From Actinoallomurus sp963736325 (GTDB lineage: Bacteria; Actinomycetota; Actinomycetes; Streptosporangiales; Streptosporangiaceae), in assembly GCA_963736325.1 (NCBI GenBank), contig CAVTOG010000010.1, positions 682,001-746,000 on the forward strand: 64,000 nt of DNA, in the 5' to 3' direction. The position numbers and the translations under genes are program-made. Each line of letters begins with the position of its first letter. Position 1 is the first letter of the stretch. The notes beneath the pieces are model-generated. The model saw only the letters and a program-made list of their open reading frames with translations, did no database searches and was not told the DNA's origin. Shown piece by piece: positions 18,011 through 27,152 of this stretch.

Positions 18011-18420
18011 GCCCCGCCCGGGACTCCGCCCGCGGACCTGGGCGAGGTTGCGAGGTGACGCCGCACGCGCTTGACCAGCCGCGTCATCTCGTACGCGATG
18101 AGGCCGACGTTGGCGTCGCCCTCGCTGATCAGAGCGAGACAGCTGCCGTCGCCGGCCGCCATGACGAACAGGAAGGCCGTCTCCAGCTCGATGACCGTCT
18201 GGCGGATGTCACCGCCTTGGAAGCCGTCGCTGACGCTCCGCGCCAGGCTGTGGAACCCGGCCGCGAGGGCGGCGAGATGCTCGATGTCGGCGCTCGGCAT
18301 GTCACGGGACACGCCCATGGGGATGCCGTCACCCGAGAGGACCATCGCCTGGCGTACCAGGTCGACGCGCCCGACGAGGTCGTCGAGCATCCAGTTCAGT
18401 TCGCCGGTCGTGTCCAGCAT
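18007..18420 (-). CDS. Roadblock/LC7-domain protein (CvnB-type), conservon 1
   Basis: A 137-residue roadblock domain protein (LNWMLDDLVGRVDLVRQAMV, HLAALAAGFHSLARSVSDGF, LALISEGDANVGLIAYEM), presumed regulator of the CvnD GTPase. I chose ATG at 18420, preceded by GGGAGGAACAG, rather than a GTG twelve codons upstream. It starts 14 bases after the sensor kinase stop. Confidence 0.92.
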   Translation of the reverse strand: MLDTTGELNWMLDDLVGRVDLVRQAMVLSGDGIPMGVSRDMPSADIEHLAALAAGFHSLARSVSDGFQGGDIRQTVIELETAFLFVMAAGDGSCLALISEGDANVGLIAYEMTRLVKRVRRHLATSPRSAGGVPGGA

Positions 18421-18433
18421 CTGTTCCTCCCGT

Positions 18434-20707
18434 TCACAGGCCGTCCAGGTCGTCATCGTCCTCGCGGCCTCGCTGCCACCCCTGCTGGAGCGACGACATC
18501 AGCGAGCGGACCTCGTCCGGCGCCCGTGTGGTCGACGGATCGCTCCCCACCGACCGCGGCGGGTCGTCTTCGCGCAGCTGCGGCGCGAGACTCGTCTGGC
18601 GCACCCGGCGCGGCAGCTCCGGCATCTCACCGGCGAACGCGTCGGTCAGCTCACCGGCGTTCCACTCGCCGCCGGAGTCGGGAACGGAGACGACCGGGCG
18701 GGGCGCGGTGATGTAACGCGGCACGTCCGGCGGCCCGGGGACCTCCCGGGCGTACGCGCCGTCCTCCGACACCGTGTCATCGTGGCCGGAGCCGTTGTCG
18801 GGCACGATCACGTCGAGCGGCAGGAGCACGGACGCCTTCACGCCGCCGTACGGCGACGGCTCCAGCGCGACGGTGATCCGGTGCCGCGCGGCGAGACGTC
18901 CGACGATGAACAGGCCGAGCCGGTCGCTGTCGGCGAGGTCGAACTCCGGCGGCTTGGCCAGCCGGTCGTTGGCCTCGCCGAGCTCGTCGGGGTCCAGCCC
19001 GATGCCGCGGTCCTCGACCTCGACGAGATAGCCGTTGGTCACCAGCTCGCCGCGGACGAGGACCTGCGTGCCCGGCGGCGAGAACGCGGCGGCGTTCTCG
19101 ATCAGCTCGGCCAGCAGGTGGGTGATGTCGGCGACGACACCGCCCACGAGAGAGGCGGGCGAGACGCTCTGGACGTCGATGCGCCGGTAGTCCTCGACCT
19201 CGGCGATCGCGCCGCGCAGGACGTCGCGGATGACGACGGGGTGGTGCCAGCCGCGGGCCGGCGAGGCCCCGGAGAGGATCACCAGGCCCTCGGCGTGACG
19301 CCGCATGCGGGTCGTCAGATGGTCGAGGGCGAACAGGTCTTCCAGGGCGTCGGGGTCCGACGCCTGGCGTTCCATCGCGTCGAGCATCGTGAGCTGGCGG
19401 TGCAGCAGCGACTGGCTCCGCCACGCGAGGTTGAGGAAAACCTGGTTGATGCCCTGGCGCAGGCGCGCCTCGCCCACGGCCGCCTCGACCGCGGTGCGGT
19501 GCAGGGTGGTCAGGGCCTCGGCGACCCGGCGTACCTCGGTGCTCTGTCCGACCTCCAGCCGCCGTACCTCGGCGTCGACGTCGACCTGCTGGCCGCCGCG
19601 AAGACGCCTGATGACGCTCGGGAGGCGCTCGCCCGCGAGGTCCAGCGCGACCTCCTGCAGACCGTCCAGTTCGCGAGCCAGCCCGCGGCCGAGCAGCACC
19701 GACACGGCCACGGACACCGCGATCGCCGCCAGGCCGACGGCGCCCGCGATGTAGAGCAGGTACATGGTGCCGTCGTCGGCCGGGCCGGCCTGCGCGGACA
19801 GGGCCACGCCCGCGGCGGCGGTCGCCTCCGGCCAGCTCTTGAGGAGCGGGGTGACGGTCGTGCGCCAGCTCGCGGCCCGCGGCGTCAGCGACGCACGCGC
19901 CGCGCGGATGGCGATGGCGTCCTCCAGGTTGTGGAAGGCGCCGAAGCCCGGAGAAGCCGCCATCCTCTCGAGGGGCGCTCCGACGGCTAGGCCCATGTCG
20001 TCCCTGCCATGGGCGAACAGGTAGCGCCCGGTGTTCACGCTCCGCACGAACAGGGCATGCTCGCCGATGGTCATCCGGTGGGAGCGCGAGGCCAGCGCGG
20101 CGTTCACGAGCGTGTCCTCGCGCATCGCCAGCTCGTACGCCGCGCTCACGTCGAGGACCGCGGCGCCCTGCCGGTAGATGTCCGGGTCGTCGACGACGAC
20201 CATGCCGTTGAAGAGCCGGCCCAGCGAGTCGAGGACCGCGTTGAAGGAATTGATCGCGTCCAGGGTGGTGATCACGTGGGCGTCGGCGTGCGCGCGGACC
20301 TCCGTGAGGCCGTCGAGCCGCGTCGTCAGGTCGTCCAGGCGCTTACGTGTCGTCTGGTCCATCGCGCCGCGCACGCTGGGCTTCAGCACGGCGACGCGGA
20401 ACGCGGCCTCGGCCGTGTCGGTGGCGGAACGCCCGCTGGCGACCTCGGCACGGCCGTGTGCGCCGCCCGAGCTCATCTCGACCGCGGTGGCCAGGCGTTC
20501 GCTCTGGATCGTGGCGGACAGCGCGGTGCCCGGTCCGACGGCCTTCTCATAGGCCCCCGAGAGGTCGTGTTTGCCGACGGTCGCCCGAGTCGTGACAAAT
20601 GCGACAAAAGTCCACAAACCGGCCAAGGAGAGGAGTGGCACCAGCAGGAGTACCAGCAGCCTCAGCCGCAGCGAACGTCGCCTTGCGGAACGCATTTGGG
20701 AACCCAT
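18434..20707 (-). CDS. Conservon sensor histidine kinase-like protein (CvnA-type), conservon 1
   Basis: About 757 residues. A membrane helix near the start (LLVLLLVPLLSLAGLWTFV) is followed by a large extracytoplasmic nitrate/nitrite-sensor-like helical domain, a second membrane helix (MYLLYIAGAVGLAAIAVSV), a HAMP linker, and an ATPase domain with the N-box LLAELIENAAAFSPPGTQ and G-boxes DRGIGLDPDE and GLFIVGRLA. No clear phospho-accepting His box is seen, as is usual for CvnA. The C-terminal 130 residues are Pro/acid-rich and disordered. Start chosen at ATG 20707 (AAAAGG upstream); ATGs at 20695 and 20752 are possible. Confidence 0.92.
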   Translation of the reverse strand: MGSQMRSARRRSLRLRLLVLLLVPLLSLAGLWTFVAFVTTRATVGKHDLSGAYEKAVGPGTALSATIQSERLATAVEMSSGGAHGRAEVASGRSATDTAEAAFRVAVLKPSVRGAMDQTTRKRLDDLTTRLDGLTEVRAHADAHVITTLDAINSFNAVLDSLGRLFNGMVVVDDPDIYRQGAAVLDVSAAYELAMREDTLVNAALASRSHRMTIGEHALFVRSVNTGRYLFAHGRDDMGLAVGAPLERMAASPGFGAFHNLEDAIAIRAARASLTPRAASWRTTVTPLLKSWPEATAAAGVALSAQAGPADDGTMYLLYIAGAVGLAAIAVSVAVSVLLGRGLARELDGLQEVALDLAGERLPSVIRRLRGGQQVDVDAEVRRLEVGQSTEVRRVAEALTTLHRTAVEAAVGEARLRQGINQVFLNLAWRSQSLLHRQLTMLDAMERQASDPDALEDLFALDHLTTRMRRHAEGLVILSGASPARGWHHPVVIRDVLRGAIAEVEDYRRIDVQSVSPASLVGGVVADITHLLAELIENAAAFSPPGTQVLVRGELVTNGYLVEVEDRGIGLDPDELGEANDRLAKPPEFDLADSDRLGLFIVGRLAARHRITVALEPSPYGGVKASVLLPLDVIVPDNGSGHDDTVSEDGAYAREVPGPPDVPRYITAPRPVVSVPDSGGEWNAGELTDAFAGEMPELPRRVRQTSLAPQLREDDPPRSVGSDPSTTRAPDEVRSLMSSLQQGWQRGREDDDDLDGL

Positions 20708-20841
20708 GGCAGCCTTTTCGGTCTCCATACGGACATGCGCGAAATACGCCATCCCGTATGGCGAACTCCTCCCGAGAGGCTAAATGGCACCACACAAATC
20801 ACACCGGCCGCAACCGATCTGGACATGGTGTCCAATCATCG

Positions 20842-21300
20842 TCACCAGTCCTCTTCGTGCTCCGACGCCACGGCCACGAGACCGTCGGCGGTCATCTCGT
20901 AGCGGTTCATGGTGCTCAGCGGTGGTGAGTAGACGTGCACGCTGACCGCCGGGGCATCGGAGGCATTACGGACATCGTGCACATAGTCAGTGCCGAAAGC
21001 CCAGGATTCCCCGGCTCGTACGATGCGCGAACGCTCGGGCCGACGCTCATCCAGCGCGCCCAGCGCAACCGCGAAGGCGCCACGCGACTCTCCGTGGTCA
21101 TGGAAGCCCGTCGACTGGCCCGGCAGCCAGCTGATCAGCCAGACCTCGTGCTCGTCGTCGCGGTGCAGGCGCTCGTACCAGCGGCCGTCGGCGCTGAGGC
21201 GTACCCGGTCCAGCCACTCCTCGGGGTGCTCGGCGAGCGAACGGGCGATCTCCTCAAGGGCGGGCGCGGCGGTCTTCGATGCGATGATGGCGGTGCTCAT
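20842..21300 (-). CDS. Cysteine dioxygenase-family protein
   Basis: A 152-residue cupin. Iron ligand motifs are HDHGESRGAF (two His) and a later His in YVHDVRN, as in cysteine dioxygenase, which oxidises cysteine to cysteine sulfinate. The short length fits bacterial thiol dioxygenases. ATG at 21300 has GGAGAG upstream. A 234-bp divergent region separates it from the two-component system. Confidence 0.85.
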   Translation of the reverse strand: MSTAIIASKTAAPALEEIARSLAEHPEEWLDRVRLSADGRWYERLHRDDEHEVWLISWLPGQSTGFHDHGESRGAFAVALGALDERRPERSRIVRAGESWAFGTDYVHDVRNASDAPAVSVHVYSPPLSTMNRYEMTADGLVAVASEHEEDW

Positions 21301-21444
21301 GTCGTCTCTCCAGGCGGAATCCGTGTCGGCGAACGATGGGAACCGTTACGCGACACAGCGCGCTGGCCTGCCGTCGAAGATCGACGTGCAGGCGCGTATG
21401 ACGAAGGGCGCCGAAGTGCATCTCCCCAGGGTGGCGTCAATTAC

Positions 21445-21470
21445 CTACTAAGTCAACCGGAAATTAGTAG
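21445..21470. promoter_or_regulatory. Inverted repeat in divergent promoter region
   Basis: CTACTAA (21445-21451) and TTAGTAG (21464-21470) are perfect 7-bp arms 12 bases apart, in an AT-rich stretch between the thiol dioxygenase and the sensor kinase. Likely operator; the regulator is unknown. Confidence 0.45.
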
Positions 21471-21534
21471 ATCTTGCTCGAGGTCCGGACGCGCCCGACT
21501 CGCGCACCCGCGATGAACAGGCCATAGTCTCGGC

Positions 21535-22791
21535 ATGATGACCGGTGTGGAGCGACGGCAGCACACGCAACTGGCACGAGGCCTGCTCGACGCCGTCGCG
21601 CGTGCTCCCGCGACGGCGCCGCGCGGATGGCGCTGGACTCCCGCGCTGCACTGGCGGGTGGCCGGCGCCGTGGTCTGGGCGGCCCTCTCGATCGGGTTCA
21701 CCGCCGGGGCGATCGGCCAGATGGTCAGCTCGTCCATGGACAACAACGCCGCGACCGTCGCCGCGGTGCTCGGGCTCGCCCAGGCCGCTCCCCTCATCCT
21801 GGCGCCCCGGTGGCCGCTCGGCGCCTGGCGGATCATGGCGTCGGGAATGCTCGCCGGTGCCCTGCTCCTGAGCGGCAAACACCTGTTCTGGCCCTGGCCG
21901 GTGACGACCTGGCTCGCGATGATGGTCGTTCTGTTCCTGATCTGCGTCGGGTACGAACGCGCGACCGCGCTCGGCGCGGGGCTGATCACGGCCCTGGCCG
22001 TGGTCCTGCCTGCGGTGCCGATCGACGGGATGCGCCTCTGGTTCGCCCTGATCCTGTGGGGGATCATCGCGGTCGTCCTGCTGTTCGCCGACGCGCTGAG
22101 CGGCCGGTACGCCGCCGAGGCGAGCCTCGCCGAGCAGACCGCCCTGCGCCAGCGCGACCTCGCACGCCAGGCGGTGCTGGAGGAGCGCGCCCGCATCGCC
22201 CGCGAGCTGCACGACGTCGTCGCCCACCACATGTCCGTGATCGCGCTGCAGTCCGAGGCCGCGCCGTACAAGATCACCGATCTGCCGCCGGCGGCGCGGC
22301 TGACCTTCGAGGTCATCCGCGACGCCGCCCGCGACGCGCTCGCCGAGACCCGCCGCGTCGTCGGGCTCCTGCGGCAGGACTCCGACACACCCGAGCGTCT
22401 CCCCCAGCCCGGCCTCGAACGCCTCGAAGAACTCGTCGAGGGCGCACGGCACACCGGCCTCTTCGTCGAGTCGCGTGTCGTCGGCGTCCCCCGGGTGATC
22501 TCGGCCGGCGTCGACCTGTCGGCCTACCGCATCGTCCAGGAGGCGCTGAGCAACGCCGCGCGGTACGCCCCCGGCTCCACGGTCTCGGTCCTGGTCCGGT
22601 ACGGCGCCGACCAGCTCGTGGTGTCGGTGACCGACGACGGCGCCGAGACCGACACGACCCTCGAACCCGGCGGCGGCCATGGCCTCGTCGGCATGCGCGA
22701 ACGCGTCACGATGCTCGGCGGCACGCTGACCACCGGCCCCGGTGAACACGGCGGTTTCTCCGTCGGCGCCGAGCTCCCGTACGCCGACTAA
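21535..22791 (+). CDS. Sensor histidine kinase, NarL-type (HisKA_3)
   Basis: A 418-residue kinase with four to six membrane segments in the first 200 residues, a coiled coil (LAEQTALRQRDLARQAVLEE), the HisKA_3 phospho-site ARELHDVVAHHMSVIALQ, and a C-terminal ATPase with QEALSNAARYAP and GHGLVGMRERV. It pairs with the response regulator that starts nine bases after its stop. The signal is unknown. Start ATG 21535, or ATG 21538. Confidence 0.93.
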   Translation: MMTGVERRQHTQLARGLLDAVARAPATAPRGWRWTPALHWRVAGAVVWAALSIGFTAGAIGQMVSSSMDNNAATVAAVLGLAQAAPLILAPRWPLGAWRIMASGMLAGALLLSGKHLFWPWPVTTWLAMMVVLFLICVGYERATALGAGLITALAVVLPAVPIDGMRLWFALILWGIIAVVLLFADALSGRYAAEASLAEQTALRQRDLARQAVLEERARIARELHDVVAHHMSVIALQSEAAPYKITDLPPAARLTFEVIRDAARDALAETRRVVGLLRQDSDTPERLPQPGLERLEELVEGARHTGLFVESRVVGVPRVISAGVDLSAYRIVQEALSNAARYAPGSTVSVLVRYGADQLVVSVTDDGAETDTTLEPGGGHGLVGMRERVTMLGGTLTTGPGEHGGFSVGAELPYAD

Positions 22792-22800
22792 GGTCATGCC

Positions 22801-23472
22801 ATGACCATCCGCGTGCTGATCGCCGACGACCAGGAGATGATCAGGGACGGATTGGTCTCACTGCTGTCCGCCCCCTCCGACATCGAAGTGGTCGGCCAGG
22901 CCGGCAACGGCCGGGAGGCTGTCGAGCTGACCCGCGCGCTCAACCCCGACGTCGTCGTCATGGACATCCGCATGCCCGTGATGGACGGCCTGGACGCGAC
23001 CGCCGAGATCACCGGCCGCCGGTGCGCCGGCGATCCGGACGCCACCGGCCCGCGCGTTCTGGTGCTGACCACCTTCGACCTCGACGAATACGTCTACGAG
23101 GCGCTCGGCAACGGCGCCAGCGGCTTCCTGCTGAAGGACGCCGCGGCGGCCGAGCTGCTGTCCGCGGTCCGCGTCGTGGCCGGCGGCGACGCGCTGCTGG
23201 CGCCCTCGATCACACGCCGCCTGATCGGCGACTTCGCGCGCCGCCGGCGCCACGAACGGCCGCGGCCCGACGTCATCGCCACGCTGACGCCCCGCGAGGT
23301 CGACGTGCTGCGCCTGATAGCGCGCGGCCTGTCCAACCTCGAGATCGCCGAGGAGCTGGTCCTGGCCGAGCAGACCGTGAAAACGCACGTCGGGCACGTC
23401 CTGACCAAGCTGGGCCTGCGCGACCGCACCCAGGCCGTCGTGTACGCCTACGAGAACGGCCTTGCCGGCTGA
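22801..23472 (+). CDS. Response regulator, NarL/LuxR type
   Basis: A 223-residue regulator: receiver domain (residues 1-125) with acidic pocket D9/D10, phospho-acceptor D55 (VVVMDIRMP), and Lys in FLLKDAAAAELL; then a LuxR-type HTH (LTPREVDVLRLIARGLSNLE, VKTHVGHVLTKLGLRDR). Partner of the histidine kinase directly upstream. Confidence 0.95.
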   Translation: MTIRVLIADDQEMIRDGLVSLLSAPSDIEVVGQAGNGREAVELTRALNPDVVVMDIRMPVMDGLDATAEITGRRCAGDPDATGPRVLVLTTFDLDEYVYEALGNGASGFLLKDAAAAELLSAVRVVAGGDALLAPSITRRLIGDFARRRRHERPRPDVIATLTPREVDVLRLIARGLSNLEIAEELVLAEQTVKTHVGHVLTKLGLRDRTQAVVYAYENGLAG

Positions 23473-23525
23473 GCCGCTCATGATGTGCTGTACCGGCAGG
23501 GATCCATCCTGGAAGGGAGTCGCGG

Positions 23526-24893
23526 ATGTCGTTGCTGCCGGAGACGGAGCGTGCGCTGCTGCGCAGAGTCGCCGTCGAGCAGGCTGAGAAACGGGCGCCG
23601 TCACTGGCCGCCACCGTGGTGCGGGGCGGCCACGCGGTGTGGTTCGGCGGGCGCGGCCGGGTGGGCGGCAAGCAGCCCACCGCCGACACGCAGTACCGCA
23701 TCGGTTCGATCACCAAGACGTTCGTGGCCGCCCTCGTCATGCGGCTGCGCGACGAGGGCCTGCTCGACCTGAACGACCCTCTCGAACGCCACCTGCCCGG
23801 CACCGCGCTGGGCGAGCGCACCATCGCCCAGCTACTCGCCCACACGGCGGGCCTGACCGCCGAGCCCGCCGGTGAGTGGTGGGAACGCACCGCCGGAACC
23901 GACTGGGACGGCCTGACCGCGGCGAACGGCCCCGAGGCGCTCCGCCACCGCGCCGGACGCCGCTTCCACTACTCCAACCTGGGCTTCGCCGTGCTCGGCC
24001 AGGTCGTCGCCGCCGTACGCGGAACGGAGTGGACCACCGCGCTGCGCGAGGAGATCCTGACCCCCCTCGGGATGGACCGCACGACCGTACGCCCCACCGA
24101 ACCGCACGCCGAGGGGCTGGCCGTGCACCCGTGGGCCGACGTCGTCCTCGCCGAACCCGAACACGACGCCGCCGCGATGGCACCCGCCGGACAGCTGTGG
24201 TCGACGACGACGGACCTGGCACGCTGGGCCGCGTTCGTCGGCGGCGACACCGGCGGCATCCTGAGGCCGGAGACGGTCGCCGAGATGCGCGAGCCCGCCA
24301 CGATCGAGGACGGCCCCGCGTGGCAGAGCGGCTACGGCCTCGGCCTGGCCCTGCGCCAGGAACGCGGCCGTCGCCTGGCGGGCCACACAGGCTCGATGCC
24401 CGGCTTCCTGGCCGCCCTGTGGACCGACGTGGAGAACGACGTGTCGTCGGTAGTGCTGCTCAACTCCACGAGCGGCGTACCGGTCGGAGGCCTCGCCGCC
24501 GACCTGGCCGGCATAGTCGCCGACCAAGAACCGAAACTGCCGGACGAGTGGACACCACAAGAAGCCACCGACCCGGAGCTACTGGAACTGACCGGCCACT
24601 GGTATTGGGGCCCCAGCCCCCACGTCCTACGCCTCCTGCCGAACCGCTGGCTGTCCCTGACCCCACCGGACCAGGACGCGACCACCGGCCGCTTCCGCCC
24701 GGAGAACGACGGCACGTGGACCGGCCTGGACGGCTACCGAGCCGGCGAAACACTACGCGTGGTACGCAGGCCGGACGGCACGGTAAGCCACCTGAACGTC
24801 CACACATTCATCTTCACCCGCACCCCGTACGACCCGACCACCCCGGCCCCCGGCGGCCTCGACCCCCAAGGCTGGCACCACCGACCGCGCTGA
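23526..24893 (+). CDS. Serine hydrolase, beta-lactamase class C family
   Basis: A 455-residue protein with the catalytic SxxK motif SITK (61-64), the YxN-type motif HYSN, and the KTG-box equivalent GHTGS. There is no signal peptide, so it probably acts in the cytoplasm, perhaps as an esterase or peptidase. The C-terminal 110 residues form a lipocalin-like extra domain (LTGHWYWGPSPHVLRLLPNR). It follows the response regulator by 53 bases and may share its transcript. Confidence 0.88.
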   Translation: MSLLPETERALLRRVAVEQAEKRAPSLAATVVRGGHAVWFGGRGRVGGKQPTADTQYRIGSITKTFVAALVMRLRDEGLLDLNDPLERHLPGTALGERTIAQLLAHTAGLTAEPAGEWWERTAGTDWDGLTAANGPEALRHRAGRRFHYSNLGFAVLGQVVAAVRGTEWTTALREEILTPLGMDRTTVRPTEPHAEGLAVHPWADVVLAEPEHDAAAMAPAGQLWSTTTDLARWAAFVGGDTGGILRPETVAEMREPATIEDGPAWQSGYGLGLALRQERGRRLAGHTGSMPGFLAALWTDVENDVSSVVLLNSTSGVPVGGLAADLAGIVADQEPKLPDEWTPQEATDPELLELTGHWYWGPSPHVLRLLPNRWLSLTPPDQDATTGRFRPENDGTWTGLDGYRAGETLRVVRRPDGTVSHLNVHTFIFTRTPYDPTTPAPGGLDPQGWHHRPR

Positions 24894-25067
24894 AGGGCAC
24901 CCCGCCAACCGCCGTAAGCGCGCCAACGCGTCCACCATCACCGGCCGTACTGGCTCGTGGCGCGCTCGCGGTCGTATGTGCGCCGCTCGGCGACGCGTAC
25001 GCCCACTCGCCGACACCGGTGCCCGCCTGTCTAGGTCGGGCGGGCGGGGCGTGGTTATGGTCCGTCC

Positions 25068-25967
25068 ATGGGGGATGGTCGGCTGGTCGCCGGGCGCTAC
25101 CGGCTCACGGAGCACATCGGCAGGGGCGGGTTCGCCGTGGTCTGGCGGGCGCGCGACGAGCGGCTCATGCGCGACGTCGCCGCCAAGGAGATCCTCGTCG
25201 CGTCGCACCTCACCGGGGCTCAGCGCCACGAGTTGCGCGAGCGTACCCGCCGCGAGGCTCGGGCGGCGGCACGGCTCCGGCATCCGGCCGTCGTGACCGT
25301 GTACGACACGGTCGTGCACGGCGGAAGCCCGTGGATCATCATGGAGCTCGTACGGGGCCGGTCCCTCAGCGAGATCGTCCGGTCCGACGGCCCGCTCACG
25401 CCGGAGCGCGCCGCGCGCGTCGGGCTGCGGGTGCTGGAGGCGCTGCAGGCCGCACACGCGGCCGGCGTCCTCCACCGCGACGTCAAGCCGGGCAACGTCA
25501 TCATCGACGCCGACCGCGTGGTCCTCGGCGACTTCGGTCTCGCCACGATCGACGGCGACCCCGACCTCACCCAGCCCGGCATCGTCATGGGCGCACCGGC
25601 CTACACCGCGCCGGAACGCGCCCGCGGCGAACCAGCCGTCGCCGCCTCGGACCTGTGGTCCCTGGGCGCCACCCTCTTCTACGCCGTAGAGGGCACCCGC
25701 GCATTCGACGGCCCGAACCCGGCCGCCGTACTCCACAACGTCCTGACCGCCACCCCCGCCCCGGCCCCACACGCCGACCGCCTGGCCCCGGTCCTCAGCG
25801 GCCTGCTCCACCGCGATCCTGCAACCCGGATGAACGCGACCGAGGCCGCCGAACTGCTCACCCACTCGTACGAACAACCACCCGAACCGTCCCCACGCCC
25901 CCGTCTGGGCCGCCCACCACTCAGATGGCCCCACGCAGGCCTACTGGGACGCTCACGCCCCGCCTAG
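25068..25967 (+). CDS. Soluble Ser/Thr protein kinase
   Basis: A 299-residue protein that is almost only a Hanks-type kinase domain: GRGGFAVV loop (18-25), K40, HRDVKPGN, DFG, and the PE motif TAPERARG. The short Pro/Arg-rich tail has no membrane segment, unlike PknB-type receptors. All catalytic residues are present, in contrast to the broken kinase at 1508. Substrate unknown. Start at ATG 25068; an upstream ATG-free region supports it. Confidence 0.9.
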   Translation: MGDGRLVAGRYRLTEHIGRGGFAVVWRARDERLMRDVAAKEILVASHLTGAQRHELRERTRREARAAARLRHPAVVTVYDTVVHGGSPWIIMELVRGRSLSEIVRSDGPLTPERAARVGLRVLEALQAAHAAGVLHRDVKPGNVIIDADRVVLGDFGLATIDGDPDLTQPGIVMGAPAYTAPERARGEPAVAASDLWSLGATLFYAVEGTRAFDGPNPAAVLHNVLTATPAPAPHADRLAPVLSGLLHRDPATRMNATEAAELLTHSYEQPPEPSPRPRLGRPPLRWPHAGLLGRSRPA

Positions 25968-26147
25968 CGCTCGTCGTTTACTCCTCCACCACGGACGTCG
26001 TACGCGCCTCCGCCGTGGTCGGGATCGCCCGTCAGGCACGGTCAGGTTTCGGGCGCGCGGAGCCGTTCAGGGACGGCGGCGACGAGGTCCTCCCGAACTC
26101 GTAAGAGACGCCACTTCCGGAGCCCTCCAGGCGGAGATCAATTGGGG

Positions 26148-26175
26148 TTTTCGCACCCCTGCGCTGTGCTAGCCT
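26148..26175 (+). promoter_or_regulatory. Promoter of tRNA-Pro
   Basis: A TTTTCG -35-like box (26148-26153), a 16-base spacer and TAGCCT (26170-26175) preceded by TGTGC. The tRNA starts 12 bases after the -10. Confidence 0.5.
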
Positions 26176-26187
26176 GACTGTGGTTCA

Positions 26188-26264
26188 CGGGACGTAGCGC
26201 AGCTTGGTAGCGCATTTGACTGGGGGTCAAAGGGTCGTGGGTTCGAATCCCGCCGTCCCGACCA
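26188..26264 (+). tRNA. tRNA-Pro (anticodon GGG), CCA encoded
   Basis: A full cloverleaf: acceptor CGGGACG pairs with CGTCCCG, the anticodon stem TTTGA/TCAAA has loop CTGGGGG giving anticodon GGG, and the T-arm is GTGGG-TTCGAAT-CCCGC. Discriminator A and encoded CCA end at 26264. Its 3' end is the insertion site of the element that follows. Confidence 0.97.
26247..26263 (+). repeat. att repeat, left copy (inside tRNA-Pro 3' end)
   Basis: ATCCCGCCGTCCCGACC, 17 bases of the tRNA T-arm and acceptor stem, occurs again exactly at 29824-29840. A direct repeat of a tRNA 3' end is the usual trace of tyrosine-recombinase integration. Confidence 0.85.
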
Positions 26265-26270
26265 CACGTG

Positions 26271-26307
26271 AGAGGCCACTTCTGATCTTTTAGAAGTGGC
26301 CTCTTTT
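26271..26307 (+). terminator. Terminator after tRNA-Pro
   Basis: A perfect 13-bp stem AGAGGCCACTTCT / AGAAGTGGCCTCT with an 8-base loop, ending in TTTT. It is inside the element, so the element brought a terminator for the rebuilt tRNA. Confidence 0.9.
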
Positions 26308-26370
26308 CGTGCGTACAGCTACGCGGGTGCGTCACCGCTCCCGCCGTGGTCCTCTCTCCCTCCGGCTTAG

Positions 26371-26650
26371 CTATTTCGGCCCATCACGGCAGCGGATCGG
26401 CAGACTCGGGCTCACTCTCACGGCCCGCTCCTTCAAGATGTCGTCTATCGCGCCGGCCCCCTCGATCGTGACTGGCCGGATTTGCTTCCGGTAGACGGCC
26501 TCTGTCGTACTCGTCCCCGAGTGACCGACCAAACGCGCGATGTCCTCCAGCAGCACACCGTTGTCCGACAGCAGCGACACGAAGCTGTGCCGCATCTCGC
26601 GCGGCGTCCACTCCTCCGCGGCGCACTGATCGGCCGCCCGGGTCGCGGCG
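26371..26650 (-). pseudogene. Tyrosine recombinase (integrase), C-terminal fragment
   Basis: Only about 90 C-terminal residues are left. Catalytic-domain motifs are EEWTPREMRHSFVSLLSDNG (Arg and His of the active site), LVGHSGTSTTEAVYRKQIRP (His and nucleophile Tyr). An in-frame TGA at about 26650 ends the open stretch on the 5' side, and the rest of the integrase is absent. It points toward the tRNA, 107 bases from its 3' end, where an integrase gene of this element type is expected. Confidence 0.85.
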
Positions 26651-26975
26651 AGTGGTCAATAACCGTCATTCTCATTCCAGTCGCCCGCCGCTCACCGATC
26701 CGGGTGGACCGGCGCACCGATTTCGTGCCGGCGCCTCGGGGGGTGAGGCCGCCAGCCGGCCGCCACCGGCGAGTCCTCGCTCACCGGCGCGGCGTGCACG
26801 GCATCCAGCGTGTCGCGTACGGCGGTGATCCCACCGGGCGGCCAAGGGGGAGGCCAACCGCCGGTACCGAGGTCCTCCAGCCGCGTAACTGCTCGTCATT
26901 AGCTACAAAACGTCCGCAACACCGAGGTCACGGGCGACCCCGACTTTCCGCCACCGGTGAACCCCGGCGATCCGT

Positions 26976-27069
26976 AAGTGGGCCGACAAGAACAAGGTCG
27001 AGTTATGCCTGACCCCGACCTATGCCTCCTGGGGCCAACCCGATCGAGGCCCAATTCGGGCCGCTGCGA
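26976..27069 (+). pseudogene. IS630-type transposase, C-terminal fragment with frameshift
   Basis: Reads KWADKNKVELCLTPTYASW, then, after one extra G near 27030-27034 (TGGGGCC), ANPIEAQFGPLR. Together this is the conserved catalytic-Glu region of IS630-family transposases (TPTxxSWxNxIE). Nothing of the N-terminal part or of terminal inverted repeats is seen. The flanking bases 26651-26975 hold no gene I can support. Confidence 0.7.
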
Positions 27070-27152
27070 GGTCGCGCTGTGCTGGCCTTGCCGTGCCGTC
27101 TACCGTTTGGATGGAACCCTCCACCGTGCGTGGAACTCAGCGAGAGGCTTCG

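Noticed and set aside
23526..24893. Antibiotic-resistance beta-lactamase
   Set aside because: It has the class C fold motifs but no signal peptide and an extra C-terminal domain, so esterase or peptidase activity is as likely.
26138..26335. 65-residue ORF antisense to tRNA-Pro (GGIRTHDPLTPSQMRYQAAL)
   Set aside because: A well-known spurious translation of tRNA antisense DNA that recurs in databases.
26672..26899. 75-residue minus-strand ORF inside the element
   Set aside because: No coherent domain, unusual composition, no start signal.
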